Shown one piece after another: positions 1 through 7,210 of a DNA stretch of 12,557 bases. The first letter of the stretch is position 1. Every line of letters starts with the position of its first letter. The notes under the pieces are model-generated. The model made no database searches and was not told the DNA's origin. It worked only from the letters and a program-made list of their open reading frames with translations. Made by a program: the position numbers and the translations under genes. This DNA is from Desulfobacterales bacterium. Lineage in GTDB: Bacteria > Desulfobacterota > Desulfobulbia > Desulfobulbales > BM004. The DNA lies in NCBI GenBank assembly GCA_030621655.1, contig JAUXHH010000029.1, positions 1 to 12,557 of the forward strand, in the 5' to 3' direction.

Positions 1-210
1 CTTTATTTTTCCATTTCTTTTTAATGCTTCCTTTTTCAAGGGAAAAATATTGGCGGTTGCCGGTAACACCAGTGGTTAACTTTGAATTCCGGCCCATAAA
101 TACGAAGTTTCAGCTAAGAAATGGCTGCACTAATTGCCATACGATTCAAGAAGTTGAAATATGTTGGTTCAGGTAAAGGTTCTGTAAAAAATATGTTTAT
201 TGTTTTTTGT
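1..210. other. Non-coding left end, downstream of the ftsZ terminator
   Basis: This AT-rich stretch lies beyond the terminator that closes the ftsZ transcript. I see no convincing gene, RNA or promoter in it. The only notable content is a plus-strand frame open from the window edge to a TAA at 174-176. It has a possible ATG at 24, with no Shine-Dalgarno sequence before it, and it contains the pentapeptide CTNCH (126-140). It could be the 3' end of a convergent gene, a decayed remnant, or chance. Confidence 0.5.
24..176 (+). other. Doubtful 50-codon frame with a CxxCH motif
   Basis: The plus-strand frame runs from ATG at 24 to TAA at 174-176 and stays open leftwards to the window edge, so it may be the tail of a longer gene. 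It encodes NGCTNCHTIQEVE near its end, where CTNCH has the form of a covalent haem c attachment site. There is no ribosome binding site before ATG 24, no signal peptide, and no further haem motif or methionine ligand after it. It would converge on ftsZ. A chance CxxCH somewhere among the six frames of a window this long is quite possible. I record it because it lies in the only non-dcw sequence here, and I do not assign a function. Confidence 0.15.
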
Positions 211-243
211 CAAAAATGATGCGGGTATACCATACCCACATCA
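211..243 (-). terminator. Rho-independent terminator after ftsZ
   Basis: Positions 217-228 and 232-243 form an inverted repeat of 12 base pairs around a 3-base loop (229-231). Eleven pairs are Watson-Crick and one becomes G-U in the minus-strand RNA. On the minus strand the stem is followed directly by a run of five T (212-216 on the plus strand read as A). The other side has no T-run, so it terminates only leftward transcription. It lies about 73 bases past the ftsZ stop and marks the end of the dcw transcript. Confidence 0.85.
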
Positions 244-315
244 AATGTATGAAAGTATATTAACCATTTCGGGGGAGAAGGCAATATAATCTCAAGTCTT
301 CATTGTAACTAAAAT

Positions 316-1506
316 TTAATCTGCCGCCTGTCTCAAGTAAGTCGGTGTTTCCAGTTCAGCTTCGTCCAGAGTATTGGGGAACGGCAGGGTCTGTTTTCTG
401 ACTATTCCGGGATTGCGACGATTAAATATTTTGTTCTGCCTGCCGGTCGAGGAATCATGTGATGATACTTTATTGTCTTGAACGGCTTCTTCTTGGGATT
501 TATTATTGGCAACAGCCTGAATCGGCCTCTTGATGGTTGCTGCATCTTCCGCGCCGATTACCCCTGTAGCAATAACAGTAACTCGAATCTCATCCTTGAG
601 GCTATCATCAAAAAGTGCACCGACAATAATATTTGCGTCTTCATGCGCCTTCTGCGAAATCAGGTTAGATGCTTCCATGAATTCATTCATGGTGAAAGAG
701 TCTTCCGAGGCTGAAATATTGATCAGTACACCTTTGGCGCCATCAATTCCCGCATCCTGTAAAAGAGGATTGTCAATAGCACGTTTTGCAGCATCGATTG
801 CCCGATTTTCGCCAACGCCGACACCGGCTCCCATCAGAGCAGGGCCAACTTCCTTCATAACGGCACGCAGGTCTGCGAAGTCGACATTCATATGGCCAGG
901 AAGATTTATCAGGTCGGTAATTCCCTTTACTGCCTGTAAAAGAACCTCGTCTGCTTTTTTCATCATATCCATGAGCTTGCTGCCCTTTTGCATAATGGTC
1001 AGAAGGCGGTCATTGGGTATCGTGATAATGGTATCAACGTGTTTTTTTAACTCCTTCCAACCTTCTTCAGCCTTTTTCATTCTTGCTCTTGCTTCAAAAA
1101 AGAATGGCTTGGTAACAACTCCAACGGTGAGGGCTCCAATCTCCTTGCTGATCTTTGCAACGACAGGTGCTCCACCGGTTCCGGTCCCGCCGCCCAAGCC
1201 GGCCGTAATAAAAACCATGTCCGCTCCCTTCAGTACCTCACGGATCTCCTCAAGACTTTCAAAGGCAGCCTCTTTACCCCGTTCAGGATCTGCTCCGGCA
1301 CCGAGTCCTTTGGTTATCCCGGGGCCAAGCTGCAAACAGACATCAGCCTTGGAGTTTTCCAGGGCCTGTATGTCCGTATTGGCAGCGATGAATTCAATTC
1401 CCTGGAGTTGGTTGTCTACCATGGTGTTGACGGCGTTTCCTCCACCACCACCGATCCCAACAACTCTGATTTTGGCCAATGATTCTTCTGCCATTCGAAA
1501 TTCCAT
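316..1506 (-). CDS. ftsZ: Cell division protein FtsZ
   Basis: FtsZ is the tubulin-like GTPase that polymerises into the cytoplasmic Z-ring and recruits the division machinery. The 396-residue product is of normal, full length. The N-terminal nucleotide site begins with a glycine run before NAVN (about 19-26), and the tubulin signature GGGTGTG is at 105-111. ITIPNDRLL is at 161-169. The T7 loop NVDFADLR (207-214) carries the catalytic aspartates 209 and 212 that complete the GTPase site of the neighbouring subunit. A variable linker (about 322-384) leads to the conserved C-terminal peptide ETPTYLRQAAD (386-396), the site bound by FtsA. The start at 1506 is chosen because AAGGGGG lies 7 bases upstream; the alternative Met at residue 5 would sit 19 bases from it. 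It is the last gene of the cluster, 102 bases after ftsA and followed by a terminator. One oddity is FEARARM, where many homologues have a glycine after FE. Confidence 0.98.
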   Translation of the reverse strand: MEFRMAEESLAKIRVVGIGGGGGNAVNTMVDNQLQGIEFIAANTDIQALENSKADVCLQLGPGITKGLGAGADPERGKEAAFESLEEIREVLKGADMVFITAGLGGGTGTGGAPVVAKISKEIGALTVGVVTKPFFFEARARMKKAEEGWKELKKHVDTIITIPNDRLLTIMQKGSKLMDMMKKADEVLLQAVKGITDLINLPGHMNVDFADLRAVMKEVGPALMGAGVGVGENRAIDAAKRAIDNPLLQDAGIDGAKGVLINISASEDSFTMNEFMEASNLISQKAHEDANIIVGALFDDSLKDEIRVTVIATGVIGAEDAATIKRPIQAVANNKSQEEAVQDNKVSSHDSSTGRQNKIFNRRNPGIVRKQTLPFPNTLDEAELETPTYLRQAAD

Positions 1507-1608
1507 CTTCTTTCCCCCTTTTTCAGTTTCTTTTTGTCTATGAAATCCGTAAGTTTTTTAAACTGGTTTTTATTTTGAAATTGCCAATTCCAATATCATT
1601 ACAAATAT
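1507..1608 (-). promoter_or_regulatory. ftsA-ftsZ spacer, possible ftsZ promoter
   Basis: This is the longest gap inside the cluster. It is very AT-rich and has no terminator-like hairpin, so read-through from ftsA is expected. On the minus strand TTGGCA (1582-1587) and TTTAAA (1557-1562) resemble -35 and -10 boxes, but the 19-base spacing is long, so this is a weak candidate. Dedicated ftsZ promoters are common in other bacteria; here that is inference only. Confidence 0.25.
1514..1520 (-). promoter_or_regulatory. Shine-Dalgarno of ftsZ
   Basis: AAGGGGG on the minus strand lies 7 bases before the ATG at 1506. It is the clearest ribosome binding site in the window and decides between the two possible ftsZ starts in favour of the upstream one. 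It fits with FtsZ being made in larger amounts than the other products of the cluster. Confidence 0.7.
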
Positions 1609-2850
1609 TTACAGGTTGCTGCTGAACCAACCTTTCATCATGCCAACTACGCCTCCTATTGCTTTTTTCCCCGGAACCCGCCATTTCTTGCCTGAGGCAT
1701 GCCTGCTGGCATAAATTACCAACCCGGCACCTGTTGCATTCTGTGGTGAGTTAATACTTTCAGGTGCTTCATGGATTTCGCGGGGATATCCTATTCTGAC
1801 CGGCAGATCAAAAATCTGTTCAGTAAGATCAACGATATGCTCAAGAAGGGCTGTGCCTCCGCTAATAACCACACCGGCATTCAAGCGGTCCTTGTAAGTA
1901 GAGTCTATCATCTCCTGGTTGAGGATGATTAACATCTCCTCAATGCGTGGCTCCAGTATTTCGCCCATGATTTTCTGTTTGACTTTTCTGGGTTTTCTGT
2001 CACCTACAGTGGGTACTTCAATAACATTGTCACCATCTATCATGGAAGTGAGGGCGGAACCGTAACGGTTTTTTAACCGCTCTGCCTCCTGGAAAGGTGT
2101 GCGCAATCCTACAGACAGATCGTTGGTCAGGTTATTGCCTCCCAGGCCAAGTTCATATGTATGCTTGATTGTACCCCCGGAAAAGATAGCCAGGTCAGAA
2201 GTGCCTCCGCCGATGTCAAGCAGACCGACCCCAAGGTCCATTTCTCCACGGGATAAAACTGCATTTGCCGATGCTAATGACTCCAGGACAATATCAGCCA
2301 CCTCGAGACCGGCCCTGTTGCAGCACATAACCAGATTGTGGATAGACGTTGTATCTCCGGTCACAATGTGAACATTGGTCACCAGTCTCACCCCTGTCAT
2401 GCCGAGTGGATCCTGGATGCCGGTGTGGTCATCCACCATGAATTCCTGGGGCAGAACATGGATGATTTGCTGGTTTTGTGAGAGGTTAACAGCTCTGGCA
2501 GCATCTATAACACGGTCAATGTCATCCTGACGGATCTCACGGTTTTTAATGCCGACAATGCCCGGACTGTTAAAGCCCTTGATGTGACTTCCGGCAATAC
2601 CAACACAGACGGTGTTTATTTCGCAGCCTGCCATTTCTTCAGCCTGCTCAACTGCCATTCGGATGGAGTGTACCGTGCTTTCGATATTAACGACCACGCC
2701 TTTTTTTAAACCTATGGAAGGATGGGTGCCGATGCCGATAATAGAAATTTGGTCCTCGAGCACCTCGCCAATGACAGCACAGATTTTTGTTGTGCCGACA
2801 TCAAGTCCTACAATCAGTTCTCCCCGTTGTTTTTTTTCCATCCCTCTCAT
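1609..2850 (-). CDS. ftsA: Cell division protein FtsA
   Basis: FtsA is an actin-like ATPase that binds the FtsZ C-terminal peptide and tethers the Z-ring to the inner membrane. The 413-residue product has the expected parts in order: phosphate-1 loop GLDVGTTK (15-22); the 1C subdomain characteristic of FtsA (about 90-170); phosphate-2 motif LDIGGGTSDL (211-220); adenosine motif VVISGGTALLEH (327-338); and a C-terminal amphipathic helix (about 399-413, with Trp408 and Phe409) that acts as the membrane anchor. The ATG at 2850 overlaps the ftsQ stop as ATGA. The Met at residue 4 (2841) is a serious alternative start, because GAGG lies 9 bases before it, whereas nothing is properly spaced before 2850. 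A run of eight A follows that second ATG. The neighbours are ftsQ upstream and ftsZ downstream, the classic order. Confidence 0.97.
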   Translation of the reverse strand: MRGMEKKQRGELIVGLDVGTTKICAVIGEVLEDQISIIGIGTHPSIGLKKGVVVNIESTVHSIRMAVEQAEEMAGCEINTVCVGIAGSHIKGFNSPGIVGIKNREIRQDDIDRVIDAARAVNLSQNQQIIHVLPQEFMVDDHTGIQDPLGMTGVRLVTNVHIVTGDTTSIHNLVMCCNRAGLEVADIVLESLASANAVLSRGEMDLGVGLLDIGGGTSDLAIFSGGTIKHTYELGLGGNNLTNDLSVGLRTPFQEAERLKNRYGSALTSMIDGDNVIEVPTVGDRKPRKVKQKIMGEILEPRIEEMLIILNQEMIDSTYKDRLNAGVVISGGTALLEHIVDLTEQIFDLPVRIGYPREIHEAPESINSPQNATGAGLVIYASRHASGKKWRVPGKKAIGGVVGMMKGWFSSNL

Positions 2851-3704
2851 CCTCTATGCCTACTGTCTGACCCTATTTTGCCTACCAGAATAGTATCCTT
2901 CTGATAGTCGAAGCGAATATATGAAACTTTGGAAAATTCTTTTGTTTTATAAAGATTCTTCAAGACCTTTGCCAGGCGGTAGTATTTGGTTGAAATGTCT
3001 CCATCTGCTCCCATGTAGATTGGGAATGGTCTTTCGAGTAGATAGAGAAGCAATTCGCCGTTTTCGCTGATATGGATTTCAGAAATATTCTGCTCAGGCA
3101 GGATGGAGTTATTTCTGGCGGCCAACTTCAGCAGTCCCATGACATCTTTCAGGATTTCAGGTGTCCGGGTTGAACGTGTTGCGTAAAAAGGAAAACTCTC
3201 AAGTCCTGTAACAACGGGAAAGTCAAGTTCCTGAGTTGGACTTGCAGCTGCAATTATACGCCCCTTGTTGTCCAGGTAGAACAGACCGGTCGTTCGGCTC
3301 AGTAATGCCACCGGGTTTTTTTCTTTCACGGTGATCAACAATCGATTAGGCCAGTCGCGGCTGATTTCTGCCCCGGCAATCCAAGGATGGCTTTCCAGCA
3401 AAGATTTAACCTGGTCCATATTTATAGCCAGAAGGTTTGAGTGGATATCTATTTTGCTCAACACAGTAATCTGCTCTTTGCTTACCATCCGGTTGCCATC
3501 AATTCTCATGGCAGTTATCTGGAAAAAATCACAGTGGCATAACTTCCGGTATATTTCTTTAGTCATGAAACCGGTAAGCACTAAAAGCAGAAGCCCAATG
3601 AAGATCCTGATAAACAGTTTCCTTTTCAGGCCGCCGGAAAGATGAGACCCTTTTGTTCCTTTTATTGATTTTATTTTTAAGTTTGCAGCAGGTTTTATTT
3701 TCAT
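2847..3704 (-). CDS. ftsQ: Cell division protein FtsQ
   Basis: FtsQ is a bitopic inner-membrane protein that links cytoplasmic and periplasmic division proteins through the FtsQ-FtsB-FtsL complex. The 285-residue product has a strongly basic cytoplasmic tail (residues 1-31), one transmembrane segment (about 32-47, IRIFIGLLLLVLTGF), and a periplasmic POTRA domain (about 60-128) with the typical VRV-like start and HPWIAGAEISRDWPNRLLI near its end. The FtsQ beta-domain follows, with LDNKGRII (145-152) and FPVVTGLE (162-169). Identification rests on topology, the POTRA pattern and position, because FtsQ is poorly conserved. The ATG overlaps the murB stop (ATGA at 3701-3704) and its own stop overlaps the ftsA start, which suggests coupled translation. 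A GGAG lies 16 bases upstream, too far to be a good ribosome binding site. Cysteines 56 and 58, just outside the membrane segment, are unusual. Confidence 0.93.
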   Translation of the reverse strand: MKIKPAANLKIKSIKGTKGSHLSGGLKRKLFIRIFIGLLLLVLTGFMTKEIYRKLCHCDFFQITAMRIDGNRMVSKEQITVLSKIDIHSNLLAINMDQVKSLLESHPWIAGAEISRDWPNRLLITVKEKNPVALLSRTTGLFYLDNKGRIIAAASPTQELDFPVVTGLESFPFYATRSTRTPEILKDVMGLLKLAARNNSILPEQNISEIHISENGELLLYLLERPFPIYMGADGDISTKYYRLAKVLKNLYKTKEFSKVSYIRFDYQKDTILVGKIGSDSRHRG

Positions 3705-4651
3705 GACTTGTGTTTTTTATCTCCTAAAATGTGGACTTCAGGCTCAAGTCTTACGCCAAACCGTTTATAGACTGTGTCCTGCACAAGGCGCATGAGGTCA
3801 AGAATATCAGTGGCAGAAGCATTGCCGGTATTGATAATGAAGTTGGCATGCTTTCCGGAAATTTTCGCTCCTCCGATGGAATGTCCCTTCAGGCCGGCCT
3901 GGTCGATCAGTCTCCCTGCAGACATTTTCGGCGGATTTTTAAAAAAGGAGCCAGCACTTGGTTCGGTAAGGGGTTGATTTTTTATGCGTAATTCCTGATA
4001 TCTACGACAGGCAGCTTTAATTTCTTCCTTGCTGCTAATGGTTAAAATAATGGTTGCGTAAAGCACAATGGTATTCGGTTCCACTCCCCATCCCCGGTAT
4101 GTGAAGCCAAGATTTTTCCCTTGTTCTGTAAATACTTCACCGTGGTTATCCATGAGGGTTACAGAATCGAGCAGATTTCCAATTTCATAACCCCAGGCTC
4201 CGGCGTTCATTACAACAGCCCCGCCTATACTTCCCGGAATACCAACAGCAAACTCTAATCCCGATAAAGAGTTTGTTGTACAGTCATGTACGAGTTTAGC
4301 TAGCAAACATCCACCGCCGATGCGGAGTGAGGTGCTTTTTTCTTTTTGGCCTGGCTGGTTTCCCAGCTTCTCAATGCTGACAAATTCCCCTGCCAATACA
4401 ATTGCCACTCCAGGAAGACCATGGTCGGGAACCAAGATATTGCTGCCTCGGCCGATAATCCACCAGCTGATATCATTCTCTTTCAGCCATTGAATCAGCC
4501 TTTTAAGATCTTCGATATTCGTAACCGAAATTATAGCCTCAGCAGGCCCACCGACTTTGAGGGTTGAATATTGCGACATAGGTCTATCCCACAATATTTT
4601 ACCCTTCCAGAAGGTGGAAAGATCTTTGGTATGTGAATTAAGTGATGCCAT
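3701..4651 (-). CDS. murB: UDP-N-acetylenolpyruvoylglucosamine reductase MurB
   Basis: MurB is the cytoplasmic FAD enzyme that reduces UDP-GlcNAc-enolpyruvate to UDP-MurNAc with NADPH, the second committed step of peptidoglycan synthesis. The 316-residue product has the FAD-binding motifs YSTLKVGG (28-35) and GRGSNILV (67-74), and the GLEFAVGIPGSIGGAVVMNA segment (131-150). FTYRGWG (183-189) carries the substrate-binding Tyr-Arg pair. AGSFFKNP (233-240) holds the catalytic serine 235, and LEPEVHILG (302-310) holds the conserved glutamate 305. The length and the single Tyr-Arg site suggest the shorter type II form rather than the longer E. coli type, but this is from memory of the family. It starts 4 bases after murC with no visible Shine-Dalgarno sequence, and its stop overlaps the ftsQ start. 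No ddl gene follows it, unlike in E. coli. Confidence 0.97.
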   Translation of the reverse strand: MASLNSHTKDLSTFWKGKILWDRPMSQYSTLKVGGPAEAIISVTNIEDLKRLIQWLKENDISWWIIGRGSNILVPDHGLPGVAIVLAGEFVSIEKLGNQPGQKEKSTSLRIGGGCLLAKLVHDCTTNSLSGLEFAVGIPGSIGGAVVMNAGAWGYEIGNLLDSVTLMDNHGEVFTEQGKNLGFTYRGWGVEPNTIVLYATIILTISSKEEIKAACRRYQELRIKNQPLTEPSAGSFFKNPPKMSAGRLIDQAGLKGHSIGGAKISGKHANFIINTGNASATDILDLMRLVQDTVYKRFGVRLEPEVHILGDKKHKS

Positions 4652-4655
4652 TTTT

Positions 4656-6032
4656 TTAGTTAATCATAGTCAGCAGCCTTTCGCCGGCCTGCCAGATGTT
4701 CCCGGCTCCTAATGACAGGACAACGTCTCCAGGTGCAAGAATCTCCATGGCCTTATCAAGAAGTTTGTCAAAAGTGGGTTCAAAATAAGCATGGCGGTGG
4801 CCATGCTGTTTTATACCATTCATCATTGCTTCAGCGGTTACTCCAGGTATCGGGGCTTCACCTGCGCCGTAAATTTCAGTCAGAAGCAATATATCTGCCT
4901 CATGAAAGGCTGTATAGAAGTCTTCAGCCAATGCACTGGTTCTTGAATAACGGTGTGGCTGAAACAGGACTACAATCCTGCGCTCAGGCCACGCGTCACG
5001 TAGGGCGGAGAGGGTAGCCCTGATCTCAGTCGGATGATGTCCATAATCATCAACAACTGAAATATCTCTCCTTTCGCCTTTAATTTGCAATCTCCGCTGC
5101 ACCCCCGAGAAACTTTGTAAAGCAGCAGCAATAGCATTAAAAGGGATACCCAACTCCAACCCTACAGTGACTGTGGCTAAAGCATTATAAACATTGTGTA
5201 CGCCCGCAAGAGAGAGCGCGATTTCACCAAGTACTTCGTTCTCTCTGCAGACCTCAAAACGGCAATTGAGACCACTGGTGGAAATTCCCCTGGCATAAAC
5301 ATTTGCCTGGCTGGACAGGCCATATGTCAATATTCTTTTTTTAATCTTAGGCAGGATAGAGGCAACATGCGTATCATCCAGGCAGAGTATGACAGCCCCG
5401 TAAAAGGGAATTTTGTCAATAAATTTGAGAAATACCGCTTTTATCTCTTCAATGGAATTGTAAAAGTCGAGATGCTCAAGGTCTATATTTGTCACCACTT
5501 CAAGGACAGGTGCAAGCTTTAAGAATGATCCGTCTGATTCATCAGCCTCTGCGATCAGAAAGTCTCCCTCGCCCAGTTTGGCATTGCTTCCACCCAGGCA
5601 GTCAACTTTACCGCCTATTACGACTGTAGGGTCCAGCCCTGCCTGGGCGAGAACCCAGGCGACCATGGATGTGGTAGTAGTCTTGCCATGACTCCCGGCA
5701 ATTGCAATGCCGAATTTGTTAAGGCGCATCAACTCTGCAAGCATTTCTGCCCTGGGGATGACTGGAATATGAGAATTGATTGCACCCTGTACTTCCGGAT
5801 TATCGGCAGCAATGGCAGAGGAGATTACAACGACATCAGCCCCCTTGATCCATGCTGCATCGTGGCCAATGTTTATAGTGCCTCCCAGCGATTCCAGGCG
5901 ATGGGTTATATCAGATTCCTGCAGGTCTGAACCGCTGATTTTGTAACCGAGATTCAGCAGCAATTCGGCAATGCCACTCATGCCGATACCGCCGATGCCC
6001 ACAAAATGTATATGTTTGCTTTTTCTGTACAT
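4656..6032 (-). CDS. murC: UDP-N-acetylmuramate--L-alanine ligase MurC
   Basis: MurC is the cytoplasmic ATP-dependent ligase that adds L-alanine to UDP-MurNAc, the first residue of the stem peptide. The 458-residue product is full length. The N-terminal UDP-binding domain has [16 protein letters not shown] (9-24). The ATP P-loop is [10 protein letters not shown] (112-121). EADESDGSF (162-170) and HNVYNALA (279-286) mark the central ligase domain. The C-terminal domain carries [11 protein letters not shown] (327-337) and FQPHRYSRT (357-365), which are diagnostic for MurC as against MurD, MurE or MurF. The gene lies 28 bases after murG and 4 bases before murB. The spacer before its ATG has no good Shine-Dalgarno sequence, so coupling to murG is likely. 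Nothing is missing or frameshifted. Confidence 0.98.
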   Translation of the reverse strand: MYRKSKHIHFVGIGGIGMSGIAELLLNLGYKISGSDLQESDITHRLESLGGTINIGHDAAWIKGADVVVISSAIAADNPEVQGAINSHIPVIPRAEMLAELMRLNKFGIAIAGSHGKTTTTSMVAWVLAQAGLDPTVVIGGKVDCLGGSNAKLGEGDFLIAEADESDGSFLKLAPVLEVVTNIDLEHLDFYNSIEEIKAVFLKFIDKIPFYGAVILCLDDTHVASILPKIKKRILTYGLSSQANVYARGISTSGLNCRFEVCRENEVLGEIALSLAGVHNVYNALATVTVGLELGIPFNAIAAALQSFSGVQRRLQIKGERRDISVVDDYGHHPTEIRATLSALRDAWPERRIVVLFQPHRYSRTSALAEDFYTAFHEADILLLTEIYGAGEAPIPGVTAEAMMNGIKQHGHRHAYFEPTFDKLLDKAMEILAPGDVVLSLGAGNIWQAGERLLTMIN

Positions 6033-6060
6033 TATTAGACTTTTTTATTTCATAGGTTTA

Positions 6061-7209
6061 TTAGAAAGCTAAAATCTTTCCAGTATTATCTGCCAGCCTG
6101 CTTTTCAAGAGTTTTATGCACGCATTGACAATAGTTTCCGTTGCCTCCGGTTTCGCCACCTTGCCGGAGTTTTCTGCCATTTTTGCAAGAAGATTTTTGT
6201 CTCCCATAGCCCGTTTGATCTCCAGGCCAAGTTTTTCTCCTGTCAGGTCTGTCTGCCTGAACATGAGCCCTGCTCCTGCTTCAACCAGATACCGTCCGTT
6301 GATTTCCTGATGATTGTCAGCTGCATACGGAAACGGGATAATGATTACAGGTTTATGAAAAACTGTAAGTTCTGCAATGGTTGTGGCGCCAGCCCTTGAA
6401 ATTATGAGATCAGCCTGTGAATATATTTCTGCCATATCACTGTAAAAGGCCTGGACCCTGGCGTTTAGACCAAGTTCTGCATATTTTCTCCTGACATTGT
6501 CCTCATCATGCAGACCTGTCTGATGAATAATATTGGGTGGCGGCGAAAGTTTGTTCAAACAGCTTTCTGCTGCCTCAAGTATGAGGCTGTTCAAGCGCCT
6601 TGCTCCCTGACTGCCACCTAGAATAAGCAGGGTTGATGGGGCCTGGTCGGGTGCAGGTTTTACCTCCCTGGAAGCCTTGACAATATTAGCCCGCACCGGA
6701 TTGCCGCTTAAAATAGTCTTGCTGGCAGGGAAATATTTCTCACTGCCGGGCAGGGAAACAAAAATCTTATCGGCGATGTGACCCAAGAGTTTATTCGCCA
6801 GTCCCGGTATGGAATTCTGTTCATGAATGCAGGTGGTGACACCCAACAGGCGCGCTGCAAGAATTACCGGTCCTGTTACATAGCCACCCACTCCAAATAC
6901 AAGGTCTGGTTTGAATTTTCGTATAATCTTCGCAGCTTCCCATAAGGCCAGGGGTTGCTGAAACAGGGCTTTGAGAATAGTGGAAAATTTCTTGCCTTTG
7001 ATTCCCTGACTTTTGATGGTTGTGGTTTCAAAACCAACATCCGACAGGGCTTTTTTATCGACCTTTCTTTCGGTGCCGATAAACAATACTTCAGCGTCGG
7101 GATATGCTCGCAACATTGCCTGAGCCAGAGATATTCCTGGAAAGAGATGGCCACCGGTACCGCCTCCGGTAACGATAAGCCGTATAGTATGCGTTTTATC
7201 TGCTTTCAT
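6061..7209 (-). CDS. murG: Lipid II synthase MurG (GlcNAc transferase)
   Basis: MurG is the peripheral inner-membrane GT-B glycosyltransferase that moves GlcNAc from UDP-GlcNAc onto lipid I to form lipid II on the cytoplasmic face. The 382-residue product has the first glycine-rich loop TGGGTGGHLFPG (14-25), FGVGGYVTGP (105-114), the conserved HEQN (129-132), the second glycine-rich loop GGSQGARRLN (198-207), and the donor-binding SRAGATTIAEL (271-281) followed by PFPYAADNHQEINGR (292-306). The ATG begins one base after the murD stop (TAA A ATG), so ribosomes probably pass straight from murD. No separate Shine-Dalgarno sequence is well placed. In most proteobacterial clusters ftsW lies immediately before this gene; here it does not. 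Confidence 0.98.
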   Translation of the reverse strand: MKADKTHTIRLIVTGGGTGGHLFPGISLAQAMLRAYPDAEVLFIGTERKVDKKALSDVGFETTTIKSQGIKGKKFSTILKALFQQPLALWEAAKIIRKFKPDLVFGVGGYVTGPVILAARLLGVTTCIHEQNSIPGLANKLLGHIADKIFVSLPGSEKYFPASKTILSGNPVRANIVKASREVKPAPDQAPSTLLILGGSQGARRLNSLILEAAESCLNKLSPPPNIIHQTGLHDEDNVRRKYAELGLNARVQAFYSDMAEIYSQADLIISRAGATTIAELTVFHKPVIIIPFPYAADNHQEINGRYLVEAGAGLMFRQTDLTGEKLGLEIKRAMGDKNLLAKMAENSGKVAKPEATETIVNACIKLLKSRLADNTGKILAF

Positions 7210-7210
7210 T

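Noticed and set aside
145..158. Small inverted repeat TTCAA-GAAG-TTGAA in the left end
   Set aside because: A 5-bp stem with a 4-base loop and no T-run or other context is expected by chance in AT-rich sequence.
530..1543. A 337-codon plus-strand open frame opposite ftsZ
   Set aside because: It is fully antisense to ftsZ, which is full length with all motifs. The predicted protein is Ser/Ala/Pro-rich with no recognisable domain and reads as the codon shadow of ftsZ.
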